Assembly (NCBI GenBank): GCA_002917075.1
Contig: NTMA01000017.1
Span: forward strand, 68,589-132,588
Reading direction: 5' to 3'
Length of the DNA: 64,000 nt
Source of the DNA: Hawksworthiomyces lignivorus
Taxonomy: Eukaryota; Ascomycota; Sordariomycetes; Ophiostomatales; Ophiostomataceae
Part shown: piece by piece, positions 1 through 11,398 of the stretch
How the letters are laid out: every line of letters begins with the position of its first letter
Position numbering within the stretch: the first letter of the stretch is position 1
Notes under the pieces: model-generated
What the model saw: only the letters and a program-made list of their open reading frames with translations
What the model was told of the DNA's origin: nothing
Database searches by the model: none
Program-made: the position numbers and the translations under genes

Positions 1-1262
1 GTGTCTGCTGGGCTGTTCCTCACAGCGCTTTCCGCACTCTTTCCTCATCCTCTTTTTCCCTCGATTTTTCCTTCTTTCCCTTCTTTCTCACTCTTCTCCC
101 CCACCCACCCTTCCCAACCGCTCTTGCCCGCCTCTTTGTTCCTTTCCCCTTCCGACCCTGTCTCGCCTGTTTCGCCTGTTGCCTCGCTCGTTCTTTCCCT
201 GTCTCTCCTGCATACCAGCCTCTGCCACAGTGGTTCTTCCTACTTGTATCCTCACTGTCCTCACTGGCTCGCTCCTTTTAATGCTGGGACCCACTGCCTC
301 TGCACGTACCACCTACCGCTCCTTCCACGCCTTTCCCCCAACCCCAGCGCTACTATAGTACGAGTACGTACTTTTTGGCCTCACTTGCCTATTCCCTCCC
401 CCCATCCCCTCTCGGCTGACTCGTTCTGGCTTTTCTAGGTCTGCTGGTCTGCTGTCCAACAGAAAACCTTTCTTTCGCACTTTCCGATCCGCACCTACCA
501 ACACCCCTCCTACCGCTCTCGCTCGCTCTTTCTCTCTCTCTCTCTTTTCTTCCCGCTCTTTTATCTCTCGCTCTCTTCTCTTTCCTTTTTTCTCACCCAC
601 ACTACCCACCCACACTCCCAAGACTAAACTGCCACTGCCATCAACGAACAAAACTACTCGTTTCCCCAATCTCTTCTTTTCTTCTTCTCCTGCTCCCTTT
701 CTTCCTCCATCTTCTGTCTTCATAATCCTTCCTACTTCCCGTTTCCTTCGTGATATACTACTAGCATTTAGAACAGCATTTCTTTCCCATCGATCTTCTC
801 TTCTCTCTCCTGCACTTCTACTTGCAAAAGAAAAAAACAAAACTCTTCTCTTCGTCTCCCATTCAATCCCCCGTTGCTTTACCCAAGCTCTTCTCTTTTC
901 CGCTCTACTCTTCCGAAGCCATTGAACTGGTTTTCTCTTCTGCATCAATTTACTTTGTTGGATTCTCTATTTCTGTAAAGATAAAGGTGTTCAATCCTTT
1001 CCGCGGAAAGAAAAGCAGAAAAAAAAACGGATCTCATTGAGGCAACGTGACGATCTCGCAACGAACTGAACAACGCCACTTGGACCAGTCGTCAACCCCC
1101 AACTCCGAGTCATAGTCGCCTGCGCAGCCAACCATTTCTTACCTTATAAACCCACAAATCCGCAACCACGGCTTCTCTACGCTGTCATACGTTTGCTCCC
1201 CAATAACAATCACCACGGCCAGATTTTCTTCCTAGGTTCACCTGGAGTCACGTTTTCCCAGA
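1..1262 (+). promoter_or_regulatory. CT-rich promoter and leader of the 1263 gene
   Basis: About 1.26 kb without a convincing gene. The + strand is strikingly pyrimidine-rich over roughly 1-940 (runs of TCTC, CTTT and CCC), which is typical of promoter and 5'-leader DNA upstream of highly expressed fungal genes. A TATA-like TTATAAA lies near 1144, about 120 bp before the ATG. Frames that stay open here (for example 1-438 on + and 313-948 on -) are products of the biased composition. The transcription start cannot be placed from sequence. Confidence 0.4.
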
Positions 1263-1988
1263 ATGTCTCAATACTACTATAATGCTCACCAGCAACACCC
1301 AACGCCGGCAACGGCGCCCGCTGTCAACCATACCCACCACGGTGGCCGGAACCGACGGGCGCCTCGCCTATCTGTGTCGCAGAATGCCCATAAACAGCAA
1401 CAGCACCACCAGCACCAACAACAACAGCAGTATCGCCAGATCCGCTCTCTGAAGGAGATGGCTGACAGCCTCAATCTCTCTACCTTCCGGGTAAAATTTG
1501 AGGCTGGCCGTTCTTTCGACTTGGAAGATGATCTGGAGTTCTGTCCAGGCCTGCTATCAGAGAACGACGTGAGTCTTCCACTTGAGTCTGACAGCTGACG
1601 ACTCTTGCTCTCTGATCTCCAGCAACTTTCTCTTGTGTAATCCCCTCCGCCAAAGACTAACCTAGCCCTTTTGTAGTTGGTGTCTATTCACAGCGCTTCT
1701 GAGCGGTCTTCGCTGGCCAGCAACTCGCCCGAACACTCTCCATCGCAGCCTGTCCAGGCAGCACCTGCTTTCTCACTCAACGCTTCATCGCCTTCGTTCA
1801 CTCTCCCGTCCCTTCAGACCCAGCAGTCACTGAAACTCCACCAGCCGGCAGCTACCCGCACTCGCAACCCAATCCCGATTGTCCACCCTTCGTCTCGCCC
1901 AGCCTCTCACACGAGCATGACTGCTCCTGTGCCGCCGTCGGTGTCCCCAAGCATCCGCGTCCCGCAGCAGGCCATCAGCGCATGGTAA
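1263..1988 (+). CDS. Conserved fungal protein of unknown function, 2 exons, 205 aa
   Basis: Model join(1263..1568,1677..1988). The intron has a GTGAGT donor, a GACTAAC branch point near 1655 and a TTGTAG acceptor, and splicing is in phase 0. The protein starts with an MSQYYYN block, then a His/Gln-rich stretch (about residues 42-58), an LKEMADSL segment, an FRVKFEAGRSFDLEDDLEFC core and a Ser/Pro-rich tail that includes AATRTRNPIPIV. No catalytic domain, signal peptide or membrane helix is visible. The layout resembles short, mostly disordered proteins that I recall as conserved and unannotated in Sordariomycetes. That is recollection of a family, not a search result. No function is assigned. 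The long CT-rich leader upstream suggests substantial or regulated transcription. Confidence 0.8.
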
Positions 1989-4747
1989 AGTGGCTGAAGC
2001 TGTAAGGCTTTCCTCGTCCTAGTCTCCTTCTGTGAGATCAAGACGAAAGTGAAGCCGATGCGGTCGAGTCACTGAGCCTCTTAGTCGTTACCGATGTGTG
2101 TGCTCGGGATTATGCCAACTAAAAAAACAAAAAAACCCATTTCATTTCAATTGACGGCTGGGTCATCTTGGCGGGGACACCGACATTTCAGAAATGGCGA
2201 AAAAGGTGAAAACAAAACGAAACGAAGCGGACAGGCAATCGATTGCTCTCGTAGCTGCTCCTGCAAGAGTGGAGCTGAAGGTGGACACGACAATAAAACC
2301 ACAGTGGACTGAGTGGATCCTGGTATCTCGCCTCTCGACTGCGATCCCTTTGGGATGCACAATACCCTCTCTTATCCTCTTTTCCTCTGTACAAAAAAAA
2401 CCGAATCTTCTCCTTGTCGATTCTCAGGCGGATATTCGACACCGACCGGCGCGGCGCGGATGATTAATCGATACCTCGTTTTCTCTTCTTTTTGTCTTTT
2501 ACCTCTTTTCTCCCATTCTAATTTCTCTCTTCTTTCTTTTGTTTTTCTTATGGTCATTTCATTGGTCAACAAAATATCGAAAAGAAAAAAATACCCAACC
2601 TGAAACATCGGTGTTTCCTGGTCTCCAAAGATGACGGCTGTCTCTCGATTCTTCGAATTGGCGTTTTTTTGTTTTTCACATTCGCTTTTTTTTTTCGGTA
2701 AACGGCATTCGACGTTCTTCGATAAAACTTAATCCCTGCATATATTTGGTTTCACTACGGAGTTATACGGAACTGCATCAGCTTTTCTCTCGTTTTTTCT
2801 CATATAGGAGCGGGCGACATTTTCCTAAACGATAAAATATGGTTCATCATGGGTCTTACGAGCTGAAAGAAAAAAAAATCGTTACATAGAACGAGTCTTT
2901 TTCGACGACTTCTTTTTTCCCATTGTGGTTTTTTTCAAACCTCCCTCTCGAAATATGGGGCTTCAGCGGCGGGTTTGGGAGTTCCCCTGTTTTATCATCG
3001 GTGTTCTGATGCGTTGATTTCGAAGTCTTAAAGGGTCTTTTCATATGGGGGGGAATCATCGGGGTGGATGGCAAGCAACGAAAGCAGCCTTTGTGTGTTA
3101 CGTTTTTGGGTTTATTTTTTCTGGGTTTATTTTGAACCACATCTTTGTGTGCTCATTTTTCTACTCCATTTCTTTTCATGATGTTGTCTTTTACTCCCTC
3201 TATTTTCTGGAAAGTCTCTGTCGACATTCCCCTTCTTTTCACAGCTGCTGGAAACTGGGCAAACGGGAAGGTTTTTCTGTGGAGTTGGTATCTGTTCTGC
3301 TATTTTTTTTTTCTGCTTCTGAGATTCCCGTGTTGCGTTGCTTGAGATATGAGATACTACCAACGGCGGTGAGGGAGCAAAGGAGCATTTTTCTTGTCTT
3401 GCATATTCTACTTAGTTGTACAATCTGGCAGCGACCCTCGGATATCGGCTAGCCTTTCTTCTATTTCTGTGGTGTCTGTGTCTCGATGTCTGTGAGTCCT
3501 ACTTGGTTGGCACAACCAAGATCTCTGGGGAAAATGAAATGTAAATGTTCTTGTTCACTTTTGCTGGCATGCTCTACGTGAAATGTGATTCCGGTCCGTG
3601 AGTGTAAAACTGCATGAATTTTGTGTGTGGTTTCTGCGAGCAGTAGAGACCAAAATGTAGTTGCAATGGCGTGTGCTTGTGAATAGTAGATTGTATGTCG
3701 TGAAATCTATGCTGTGTTTGCAGAGGCTCGCCCACACAACACGACGAACAAGTATCGAGCCTGTGAAGACATCAGCCGCCTGTTATCACTGTATATTCAC
3801 ATCATGCATGGGATGCTCTCTTGGCAGGCGACTTGGGAAGACAGAAATAACCCAATATAAAATAGATTCTGACTTTGCCTCATTTTTAATGAGGTTGGGA
3901 AACATAGTATATTATTATTATTAATTTTTTTTTCTCGTTTTTCTCAATCTTCTCCATTCAGTGCAATAAACTGCACAAATATGGATTACATCTTCTAACA
4001 AGGAGGATCTAGGCTCAGAGCAAAAAAAAAATCACAAAGAGAGATAAAAAGAACTTAGGGTGCACCTAGAGTTCAGGCAAAGCGGGACGGAGAATCGATA
4101 CAAACCATTCACATATCATTTAGAGAGAGTATACAGACCCACGTGGCAGGCTATTCCTCAGCCCAACAAGGTTGGCTGTCTTATTCAGTTACGCAAAAAT
4201 AATGAGCATAAATGAGGCACATAGAATCGTTGATTCTGTGAGACTTAATGGTAAAACGTGACCAGCTTGTGTGTGAGTATCAAGTGAAGTGAGGGCAGAT
4301 GTGAACGATGCAAGACAGATCTAAAGTTATCATGGAGAGCCTGTTGGATTCTTTCCCGCGTTTAAGGAGCTGAAAAGAAAGCGAATAGTATACACATGAA
4401 CTGATTTATTCCCGTCAATACTACTAAGAAGCGAAGGATATGGCTTTGAAGTCGCTGCTTTTCTTGCTGCACATCCTCCGCCTTGGCTCCTCATCTGTTC
4501 GTTTCTTACATCCGGCTCCCCGCACAGGAGGCTTCGGCACTTGTTCTGGCAGCGCAGATGGCGCACTATTGTCTCTTCTTACGGTCCATCCCGCCTCGGA
4601 CCTATAAAGGCGTCTCGGGGAATTTCCCCCAGATTTGTGCCATAAGAAACTGTTGATATAGGGGACGAGATAACCATCTGTATTCAATTTCATTAAATTT
4701 CAATATTTTTTTTATGCTATCTCATTTCTGTAAGATACTCGTAAACA
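1989..4747. other. Gene-free interval, 2.76 kb
   Basis: No ORF here has recognisable domains or coding-like composition. The interval holds the presumed 3' region of the gene ending at 1988, several T-rich tracts (about 2660-2690 and 2900-2935) and short composition-driven open frames on both strands. I saw no tRNA or 5S signatures, long repeats or transposon termini. A TATA-like CTATAAAG near 4601, about 147 bp before the dioxygenase ATG, is the only promoter-like element I would point to. Confidence 0.5.
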
Positions 4748-5856
4748 ATGGTCTCCTTCAAGCCTCTTCACCCGACATTTGGCGCCGAGGTCCAAGACGT
4801 CAACTTGGCTTCGCTGTCCGATGCTGGGCTTGCCGAGATCAAAGAAGGGATTGCTAAGGTGAGCCTCTCTTGTGGACTGCTGGTCTCGTCTGCTTCGTGA
4901 CCTTGTGTATGCTGATCCAATCTCTCTTCTCTCCCGGGTCCCAGTATGGCTTCCTCGTCTTCCGCGACACCGGCCTCGATGACGATGGCCACGTCGCCTT
5001 CTCCCGCCGCCTCGGCGATCTCGACAATATCGGCCGCTTCCTGACGCCGGGCCGCAAGATGCGCTACAGCCACATTGAGCTCTTTGACGCTGGCAACCTG
5101 GACGCGGACGGCAACATCCTGGACCCGAACTCGGTCCGCGCCCACCAGAACCTGGGCAACGGCCTGTTCCACGTCGACTCGTCCTTCAACCCGCGCCGCG
5201 CCTCCTACTGCCTGCTGCGCGCGGTGTCGATCCCGCCGCCGCCGGCGGCAGGCGACGCCGAGCCCGCGGGCAACACGACGGACTTTGCCGACTCGCGCAC
5301 GGCGTACGAGCGGCTGCCGGCGGCGCTGCAGCAGGAGCTGCTGGCGCACGACTACGTGGGCAGCCACTGCATCGCGCACTCGCGCAAGCTGGCGGACCCG
5401 GAGTTCTACCGCGACCTGGACCCGGCGACGCAGCCGCAGATGCGCCACCGCGTGCTGCAGCGGCACGAGCCCAGCGGCCGCCTCAACCTGTACTGCGGGG
5501 CGCACCTGCACCACATCGAGGGCCTGCCGACGGCCGAGTCGGACGCGCTGGTGCGGCGGCTCAACGACGCCGTCGCGCGCGACGACAGCCTGCACGTCTC
5601 CGTCACGTGGCAGCAGCCCGGCGACATTATCATGTGGGACAACCGCGCCGTGCAGCACCGCGCCGGCGCCGGCTCCTACTCGGGCAAGCACAAGCGCGAC
5701 ATGCGCCGCACCACCGTGCACGACGACAGCCCCACCGCCTGGGGGCTCAACGCCACCACCACCGCCATGCCTGGCTTCCACTACGACCCGTCCCAGGTCG
5801 ACGGCCGCGCCGGCACCGCGGTCGAGGCCGCGCCGGTCGTGACCGTGCACTCGTGA
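4748..5856 (+). CDS. TfdA/TauD-family Fe(II)/2-oxoglutarate dioxygenase
   Basis: Model join(4748..4858,4945..5856), 340 aa, with a GTGAGC donor, CCCAG acceptor and phase 0 junction. Family members use Fe(II) and 2-oxoglutarate to hydroxylate and cleave a substrate, releasing succinate and CO2. The opening PLHPTFGAEVQDVNL block is typical of TfdA/TauD. The first metal ligands are His112 and Asp114 (LFHVDSSF), the distal His is near residue 274 (AVQHRAG), and the 2-oxoglutarate-binding Arg is in MRRTTVHDD near 290. All are present, so the enzyme looks active. Overall layout is closest to fungal proteins annotated as 2,4-dichlorophenoxyacetate dioxygenase-like. The true substrate cannot be read from sequence; XanA-type xanthine or sulfonate dioxygenases are related alternatives. 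The protein has no signal peptide and is probably cytosolic. It is convergent with ssn8, 254 bp away. Confidence 0.9.
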
Positions 5857-6110
5857 GCGCGAAAGACCCTCGACACAGTCCTTGCATATTTTGTTTCTCT
5901 CTCTCTCTCTCTCTCATGGCAGTTCATGCGTTTTTTTTGTGTGTAGAAATTTGTAAATGTCGTATAAGTTGCATATCCATAGGAGAAAAAAAAATCGAGC
6001 CCAGATTGCCAGCCAAATGTCGCTTGTCCAGTGTTTGTCGTAGCAATTCAAGGGCCATTCCAAAAACTGCAGAAAGAGCCAAAAAAGGGAGTCTCGTCGC
6101 TCCTGCTTCT

Positions 6111-7655
6111 TCATCGATCGAGCCCCCGCGCCTTGATGAAGCGGTTGATCTGCTCGCGCGTCTTCTTCTCGTCGTACTCCTCGCTGCTCATGTAGAAGGA
6201 GATCATCTCTTGCGTGCAGTCGATGGTAGCCTCCATATCCAGCCCGCTCTCGGCCAGCCACTTGATGAGCCACTGCATCGTGGTGCCGCGGCCGCCGTCC
6301 TGCTGCTGCTGCTGCTGTTGTTGTTGCTGTTGCTGTTGCTGCTGCATCTGCTGCAGGACGGCGCCCGGGGGAAGATCGTCCGTGGGCGTGCCGTTGCCGC
6401 CGGGGAAGATGAAGCCCTGGGGCGTGCCGATGCCGCCGCCCTGCATCGCGGCGATGGCGGCGGCGCGCGCCTGGGCCTGCACCATGGCGGCGGCCGAGGA
6501 CGCGCCGGCGGTGGCGGTCATCGCTGCGAAGCCGGCGGCGCCCGCTGCGGTCGTGGGCGTGCCGCCAGCAGCGCCAAACAGGCTGGGCGTGCCAGGCCCT
6601 GCACCGCCGCCAGGCGTGCCGGCGCCGCCGGGCGTGCTGGACCCGGGGCCCAGCGACGACAGCGATGAGAGCGTCGAGGCCGGCAGCATCAGAGGCGGCG
6701 CGGGGTGCGACATGGACGGCGGGCCGCTGACGCCGCCGACAATGGAGACTGCGCCGCCGGCACCGCCGGGGCCGGCGCCTACTCCACCCCCAACACCGCC
6801 ACCCAGGGGCGTGTTGCTGCCGCTGACGCCGGCAGAGCCGCCACCGATGCCGCCCGCGGCGCCGCCACCGCTGCCGCCGCCACCAGAGCCGCCGCCGCCG
6901 CCGGACATCGACGAGGACGACGGCTGCAGCACGAGGACCCACAGCAGGGCGGTGACGGCGATGACGTGGGGCGCGTAGAGCAGGGGCAGGTCGGTCATGT
7001 AGTGGTCGTTGACGATGGACCAGGCCTGGGCCAGCTCGTCGGGGGCCAGGGCCAGCTCGGCCTGCAGGTTCTGCAGGGTGCGGTAGGGCGCGTGGACGAT
7101 GAGCTGGGAGCTGAGCTCGGAGATCATAAAGAACTCGCACTCGCCCAGGCGCGCAATCTCCAGGCAGGGGCTCTGGTCCGGCCACAGCGCCTTGGCCTCC
7201 TGCGCCACCTGGCGGATGTGCTGCGGGCACTCCTCCGTCTTGCAGGCCAGGTACAGCGCCGTGGCCATGGCCAGGTACGGGTTGGTGCGGCGGATCTCAA
7301 CGCGGCAGTAGAAGCGCTTGAGGTACACCTGCGCGGTGGCCAGCGCCTGCTGCCGGACGTTCATGCGCTTGCCGAGGCGGTTGAGCTCTAGAAAGAGAAA
7401 AGAAAAAAGGACCAGCGGGTCAGCTAGATGCGCAAACAAAACGGCAGAATGCATGCATGCATAAACAAAGAATAGGGGTCCCATAAGTCACTCACGTCCC
7501 GAGAAAAACAGGCTCAGGTGCCGCCACTCCGGCAGTGGATACATCTGCACCAGACTGCGCTCCTCGTCCTGCTTCCGCTGACGCATGGCCGCCAGCTGCT
7601 CCTTGGTGAATTCCCAGAACCGCTGCTGGGTCGAGCCCCAGTAGCTGGACGCCAT
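6111..7655 (-). CDS. ssn8: Cyclin C, RNA polymerase II Mediator kinase-module subunit
   Basis: Model complement(join(6111..7387,7496..7655)), 478 aa, with a GTGAGT donor and CTAG acceptor joining in frame at [13 protein letters not shown]. Cyclin C/Ssn8 pairs with Cdk8/Ssn3 in the Mediator CDK module in the nucleus and controls Pol II transcription. Family hallmarks are the start [20 protein letters not shown] and the first cyclin box ([42 protein letters not shown]), followed by the second box ([20 protein letters not shown]). Between the second box and the conserved C-terminal helices (residues about 420-478, [18 protein letters not shown]) lies an insert of about 210 residues rich in Gly, Ala, Pro and Ser. 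It ends in a Gln run of about 16 (plus-strand 6300-6350). The insert stays open and in frame, so the gene appears functional but is unusually long for cyclin C. Confidence 0.93.
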
Positions 7656-8728
7656 GGTTCTTGGTGAGGAGCGTCAACGAAAAGGAAGGGGTGAAGGCTC
7701 TGCGGCTGATGTTGAAAGCTGTCTCGATGTTCACATGAAGAGCTCTAGAATTCTAGACTTTGGGTTCCGTGCGGTTGACTGCGTATTGTCTCATTCGCTT
7801 TCCCCTGGAGCTGTCACGTGTCGCCTGTGGCAATCGCAAAAGGCACTACCTAATGCCGCCAACTCAGCGTGGCAATGCCTAAGACATAGTGGAGCAATGC
7901 CAGAGTAAGACGCCTGGCGGCCTGGCTAATTACGGCAACTATTAAGCGAACCTTACTTCACAAAGATCCCCTTTTTTTACATTTCACTTCAACCACCGTG
8001 TTGGCATAGGCCGAGCAGTTGGGTAGCTGAGCACAGCTCATCTTGTGGACGAACAATCTTCGAATCTCTACACATCGCCATCTAGATGCTTCTTTCAGTT
8101 GCCAAGGACTGCCTGGATTTGACTGGTGAATACGTTCGAGGCGTGTCCTGTGTTCAGATAGTACCACATGGCGGCAGAGAAGCCGTGGGCAATCGAAGCC
8201 CCCCAAACGTTCACGTCTTCTTTTTCTTTGCTTCTTGTCTTACTTGTTGTGAAGGAACTTGAGGGCGAAGCAGAGGAGAAAATGATTGGGAAATAGAAAG
8301 GCGTACGAACATCTAGGCCAGTAATATACACATGCTTACTGTATTCTATATTTTGCTTCAAGAAGATGGAGAACAAACGTAGACCATGCCGCAAGCCAAA
8401 AGAGCAGATGCTACTAAACTGAAATGGCACATGAGTGCTCAAGCTGAAAATAAAGTAAAATAGCACGCCAGAAGTGTGTCGAGGTACTGTACTACTAGCA
8501 ACAATATCGCGAGAAAAAAAAGTCGAACTAGTTAATTTTATTGAAATATATAACGTAGATATCCCGTATCTTCTGAACTAAGTGACGAGGATGCAAAGCA
8601 ACTTATAACTGTAGCATTGATAGTGTTACCATCCTTACATGAAAAAGAAAACACTTGATTTATCAACATATATTGCCAAAACATGGCGAAACGAGCAAAC
8701 TCTAACAAAGACGTTGCGTCAATTGGGG
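7656..8728. other. Gene-free interval at the edge of the accessory stretch
   Basis: About 1.07 kb containing the presumed ssn8 promoter on the minus strand next to 7655, then AT-richer DNA with no recognisable ORF, RNA gene or repeat. Base composition changes visibly from the GC-rich gene block to the left. Confidence 0.45.
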
Positions 8729-8908
8729 TCACGGCTCTCTGTAGTGTGAACCTGTTGCCGACTTGGCCACCGCTTTCTTCAAATTGGTGGTGGGATTCTT
8801 CAAACGCAGCTCTTTCTCCGGCTCGTCCTCAAGGTCGGCCTTTTCTTCCGCCTCTATTGCCCGTGAGATGGCTTTGAATGCGCCGAGCAGCTCGGGGGTA
8901 TTAAACAT
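8729..8908 (-). CDS. Small hypothetical ORF, 59 aa
   Basis: An ATG-to-TGA minus-strand frame that starts MFNTPELLGAFKAISRAIEA and continues with a highly charged Glu/Lys-rich stretch, ending GSHYREP. It reads like real protein (amphipathic, Lys/Glu alternation) rather than random frame. An in-frame TGA lies immediately upstream, and I found no splice acceptor that would join it to more upstream coding sequence. It sits downstream, on the same strand, of the SNF2-like relic at 9335-9702, so it may be the surviving tail of that decayed gene or a neighbouring dead gene. I do not recognise it and assign no function. Confidence 0.35.
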   Translation of the reverse strand: MFNTPELLGAFKAISRAIEAEEKADLEDEPEKELRLKNPTTNLKKAVAKSATGSHYREP

Positions 8909-9334
8909 ATGTCATATTCCACTAGTGTTCCGTAATCGTTAAATATGAGCTGAAAAGACTGAAGGAAACAAAGCACAGGGACATCCGTGTAAAGAATATC
9001 CTGGCTCTTGTTGTATGATAGCGGTTGGTAGGCTAGGAACTCCAGGCAAGAGACATCTTCTGCAGGTGAAAATTTGGTATTCCCACCGCTGGCACCTGGC
9101 CACGAGCGACAACACTTCGTTTTACCACCATCTCTAATTTTACTTCATTCTTCTTCGCGTCTGAACTTCCACTGACGTGACTCCTCAGGAGCTTTAGCCA
9201 AGGTGGCCAGCGGAAGAGAACATGGCTAATAGCATAAAAGTTGCAATCGCGTTCCCTTCTCCTATCTTGCTATTGGACTCATGATTCACATTGTCGCTAT
9301 TGAGAATTTGCCATAGCTGGTCCGGCTGAATTTG
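8909..9334. other. Intergenic or decayed sequence
   Basis: No ORF above background. On the minus strand, short in-frame pieces between stops follow directly from the SNF2-like relic (a QPDQLWQILN segment lies just past 9335), so at least the right part is probably decayed coding sequence. Confidence 0.3.
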
Positions 9335-9702
9335 TCAAATAGGTGGCAGGCAGTATGAGGCATTAGTTGCGGCCGTGTGATATGACTCGAAGACGACAGC
9401 GTAGATGGCCCGCGTCAGCTCAACTACGATGCCAGACACGCCGGTCGCCGTCACCAGCACGGCCGGACCATGTTCTCGGTTGTGGCTCCCTGTGAAGTAA
9501 ATAGATGGTACTGTCTCTTCCAGCGCGCGATGCTCATTTTCGAGTTGACTATGCAGACTTGCAGGTTGTTTTCCTCAAACTTTCGGAAAAGAAGCTGATG
9601 GAGGATGTACGCGGTGAACGGCCGCGCACAGAAGACTACCATTCGTTTAGCCGATTGGTCTACTGTTCTGTTGTGCAGATGTCTATTATGGTGGAGGATT
9701 GA
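9335..9702 (-). pseudogene. Decayed SNF2-family helicase C-domain fragment
   Basis: The minus strand from about 9702 encodes a helicase-C-like block, VVFCARPFTAYILHQLLF, then SKMSIARWKRQYHLF. In SNF2 proteins the matching segments precede motif V and follow the pattern of a hydrophobic strand, an 'x-P-x-T' helix, then S-K-M-S-x-A-x-R. The frame hits a stop at 9451. A +1 shift restores a motif-V-like VLVTATGVSG and continues to a stop at 9335. So the region looks like a frameshifted remnant of the C-terminal RecA lobe. No intact ATPase lobe (DEGH, P-loop) was found upstream. The family call rests on motif pattern only, and chance resemblance cannot be excluded. Confidence 0.42.
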
Positions 9703-11164
9703 GCCCTCCGCCGATCAGAGTGCAGTATTCTGTTTGCTGTTACAGGGTCAGAGGAGACTATGTGATCTCCTTCTTGACCGAAGTTGCTTAGGGATGACTC
9801 CCTAAATCTGGCAACAGTAGAATCACCGCGAAGAGCTGACGGGCCTATTTCTTGCAAAGATTTTCCTTCTGCAGGTTCATCGCAGGGCCGTCCTGTTAGA
9901 ATCGTTCAGCTGACCGGCTGGTCCTGTCCAGGCGGAGCGGGTCCCCCGCCCACCGGTCGTCTCTGTGTCCCTGGAGAAGGTAGTCGGGCACGGTCTCGAT
10001 ATCTCGGTGCTGAGAATGGGCACAGATGACCAGGAGATGACTCGCATCGGTGGCGATGGTGGTGGTAGTGATGGTAATGGTGGCGGCGGTGACAGCAGCG
10101 TCTTCCCCGTCTGCGGCTTCCGACCTCCCAGGCGAACCAATTAAACGGTTGGCCCCAGTACTGCTTGGCCACTTCGTAGGCCGCAATCTCGGCCGCGGTG
10201 ACGCGGATCTACCCGGGGAGTGTCAGCGTGGCCAGGATCTGCTTGCGCCATTTCTGGCCTAGCCACTGCTGCCGGACGTTCACGTACAAATGTGAATTGC
10301 TCGAGCATTGCTGCCAGGTGTTGAGTGGCAAAATCCGGCCGGCTCTCCTGGGGCAGCTGCCGCACAAGTGCACAAGCTCCCAGACGGCATGGCCAGACAA
10401 TCTCGGCCACCGGCACAGGCTCAGCCGTTCGCAGAGAAGGCCCGTGCCTTGAAGAATGGTCTGAAGAGACAACGTTGCCGACTTTCCAGAGCGGATCGGG
10501 CGGGGAACCAAGGCGTGCGCCCGGTCCTGTGCTGCAGCGTTCAATGTGCGTCTGCAAAGCGAACCCGTAATCGTAACGGGATGGGTCTTCCGCAAACGGA
10601 ATCCAACACCGCCTTGAAATACCCAGCATGTTTCTGTGGCATATTAATGCATATAATAAGTATCGGCATCGATGGTGTCCGCAGGTAGAGGAATTCCGTG
10701 CGCGATCTCAATGGCAATCACTAAAACCCGCGCTGCGTCGGATGACGCCGATCAAAGCCCGTCCCTAGTTGGGTCCTGAGTTGATTGTCTTCCGTGCTGC
10801 CCTAGTCATACTATGCGACCAATCGCTTGGTGGAGCGAGTTGAAGCCCCAAGTGAACTGGGCGATAATCTCTGTGTGACAAGCCTTGTGTAAGTTGATGC
10901 TTGACAAGGCCAACGAATTCAGCAGTAAAACCTGAACAGATACGTGGCAGTTTTCCCCGTGCCTGTTCCGTTTGCCAGGAGGGCGCTCTTACTAGCCGAC
11001 GCCGTACGCAGGTATGCCGACGAGGCGTCTGAGGAGAGAACAAAAGTATCTGATTAGCTATCTGCGTAGTATATTATGTGCGTGGGTATTTGGGGGGGGG
11101 GAAGGGTTGTACCGATGATCTGATGCGGGAAAAACAAAAAGTTGTTGTCATTCCAAAACAATAG
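9703..11164. other. Gene graveyard: interrupted minus-strand coding-like pieces
   Basis: No intact gene. On the minus strand one frame reads RQQWLGQKWRKQILATLTLP up to a stop near 10209. It resumes in the same register with VTAAEIAAYEVAKQYWGQPF just beyond it (about 10130-10200), as expected of a coding region broken by a nonsense mutation or of an unrecognised intron. Higher up, frames between 10209 and 10688 shift more than once. I cannot assign a family. These pieces lie upstream, on the same strand, of the SNF2-like fragment and may belong to the same dead gene. Confidence 0.3.
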
Positions 11165-11398
11165 AAGAGAACCGATTTCTTCGGCCTCATTGTCGACCAC
11201 AATAAACCGAGCGACAAGGGGCTCGCGCCGGAACTGTCTGGCCTCCTTAAGCAGGGACTAGAAGTCGAAGGCTTCAGCGTAAACAAAAGCAAGAGCGAAT
11301 TCATCAACACCATAGTATGCTGGCTTTATGTGCACAGCTTCCTCCTCGAGGCCTGCCACAGCATCATTCAAAACATCTCAAAGCACTTTAGATCCTAG
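11165..11398 (+). pseudogene. Orphan 77-codon open frame, possible decayed exon
   Basis: A plus-strand frame without an ATG opens directly after an AATAG, which could be a splice acceptor, and runs to TAG at 11398. It reads as plausible protein: FFGLIVDHNKPSDKGLAPEL near the start, then KSKSEFINTIVCWLYVHSF, with sensible hydrophobic and polar alternation. No upstream partner exon could be joined with confidence. It may be the last exon of a dead gene. I do not recognise the family. Confidence 0.28.

Noticed and set aside
2094..2608. Several overlapping 60-96 codon frames on both strands
   Set aside because: Mutually overlapping, no conserved motif, no splice partners. Treated as background in a non-coding interval.
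4768..5850. 360-codon minus-strand frame opposite the dioxygenase
   Set aside because: Antisense shadow; low-complexity Val/Ala/Arg sequence, while the plus strand carries all metal ligands.
5895..5920. (CT)n and (GA)n microsatellites, for example at 5897-5914 and 26419-26434
   Set aside because: Short simple repeats in a 3' region and an intron. Nothing beyond slippage is needed to explain them.
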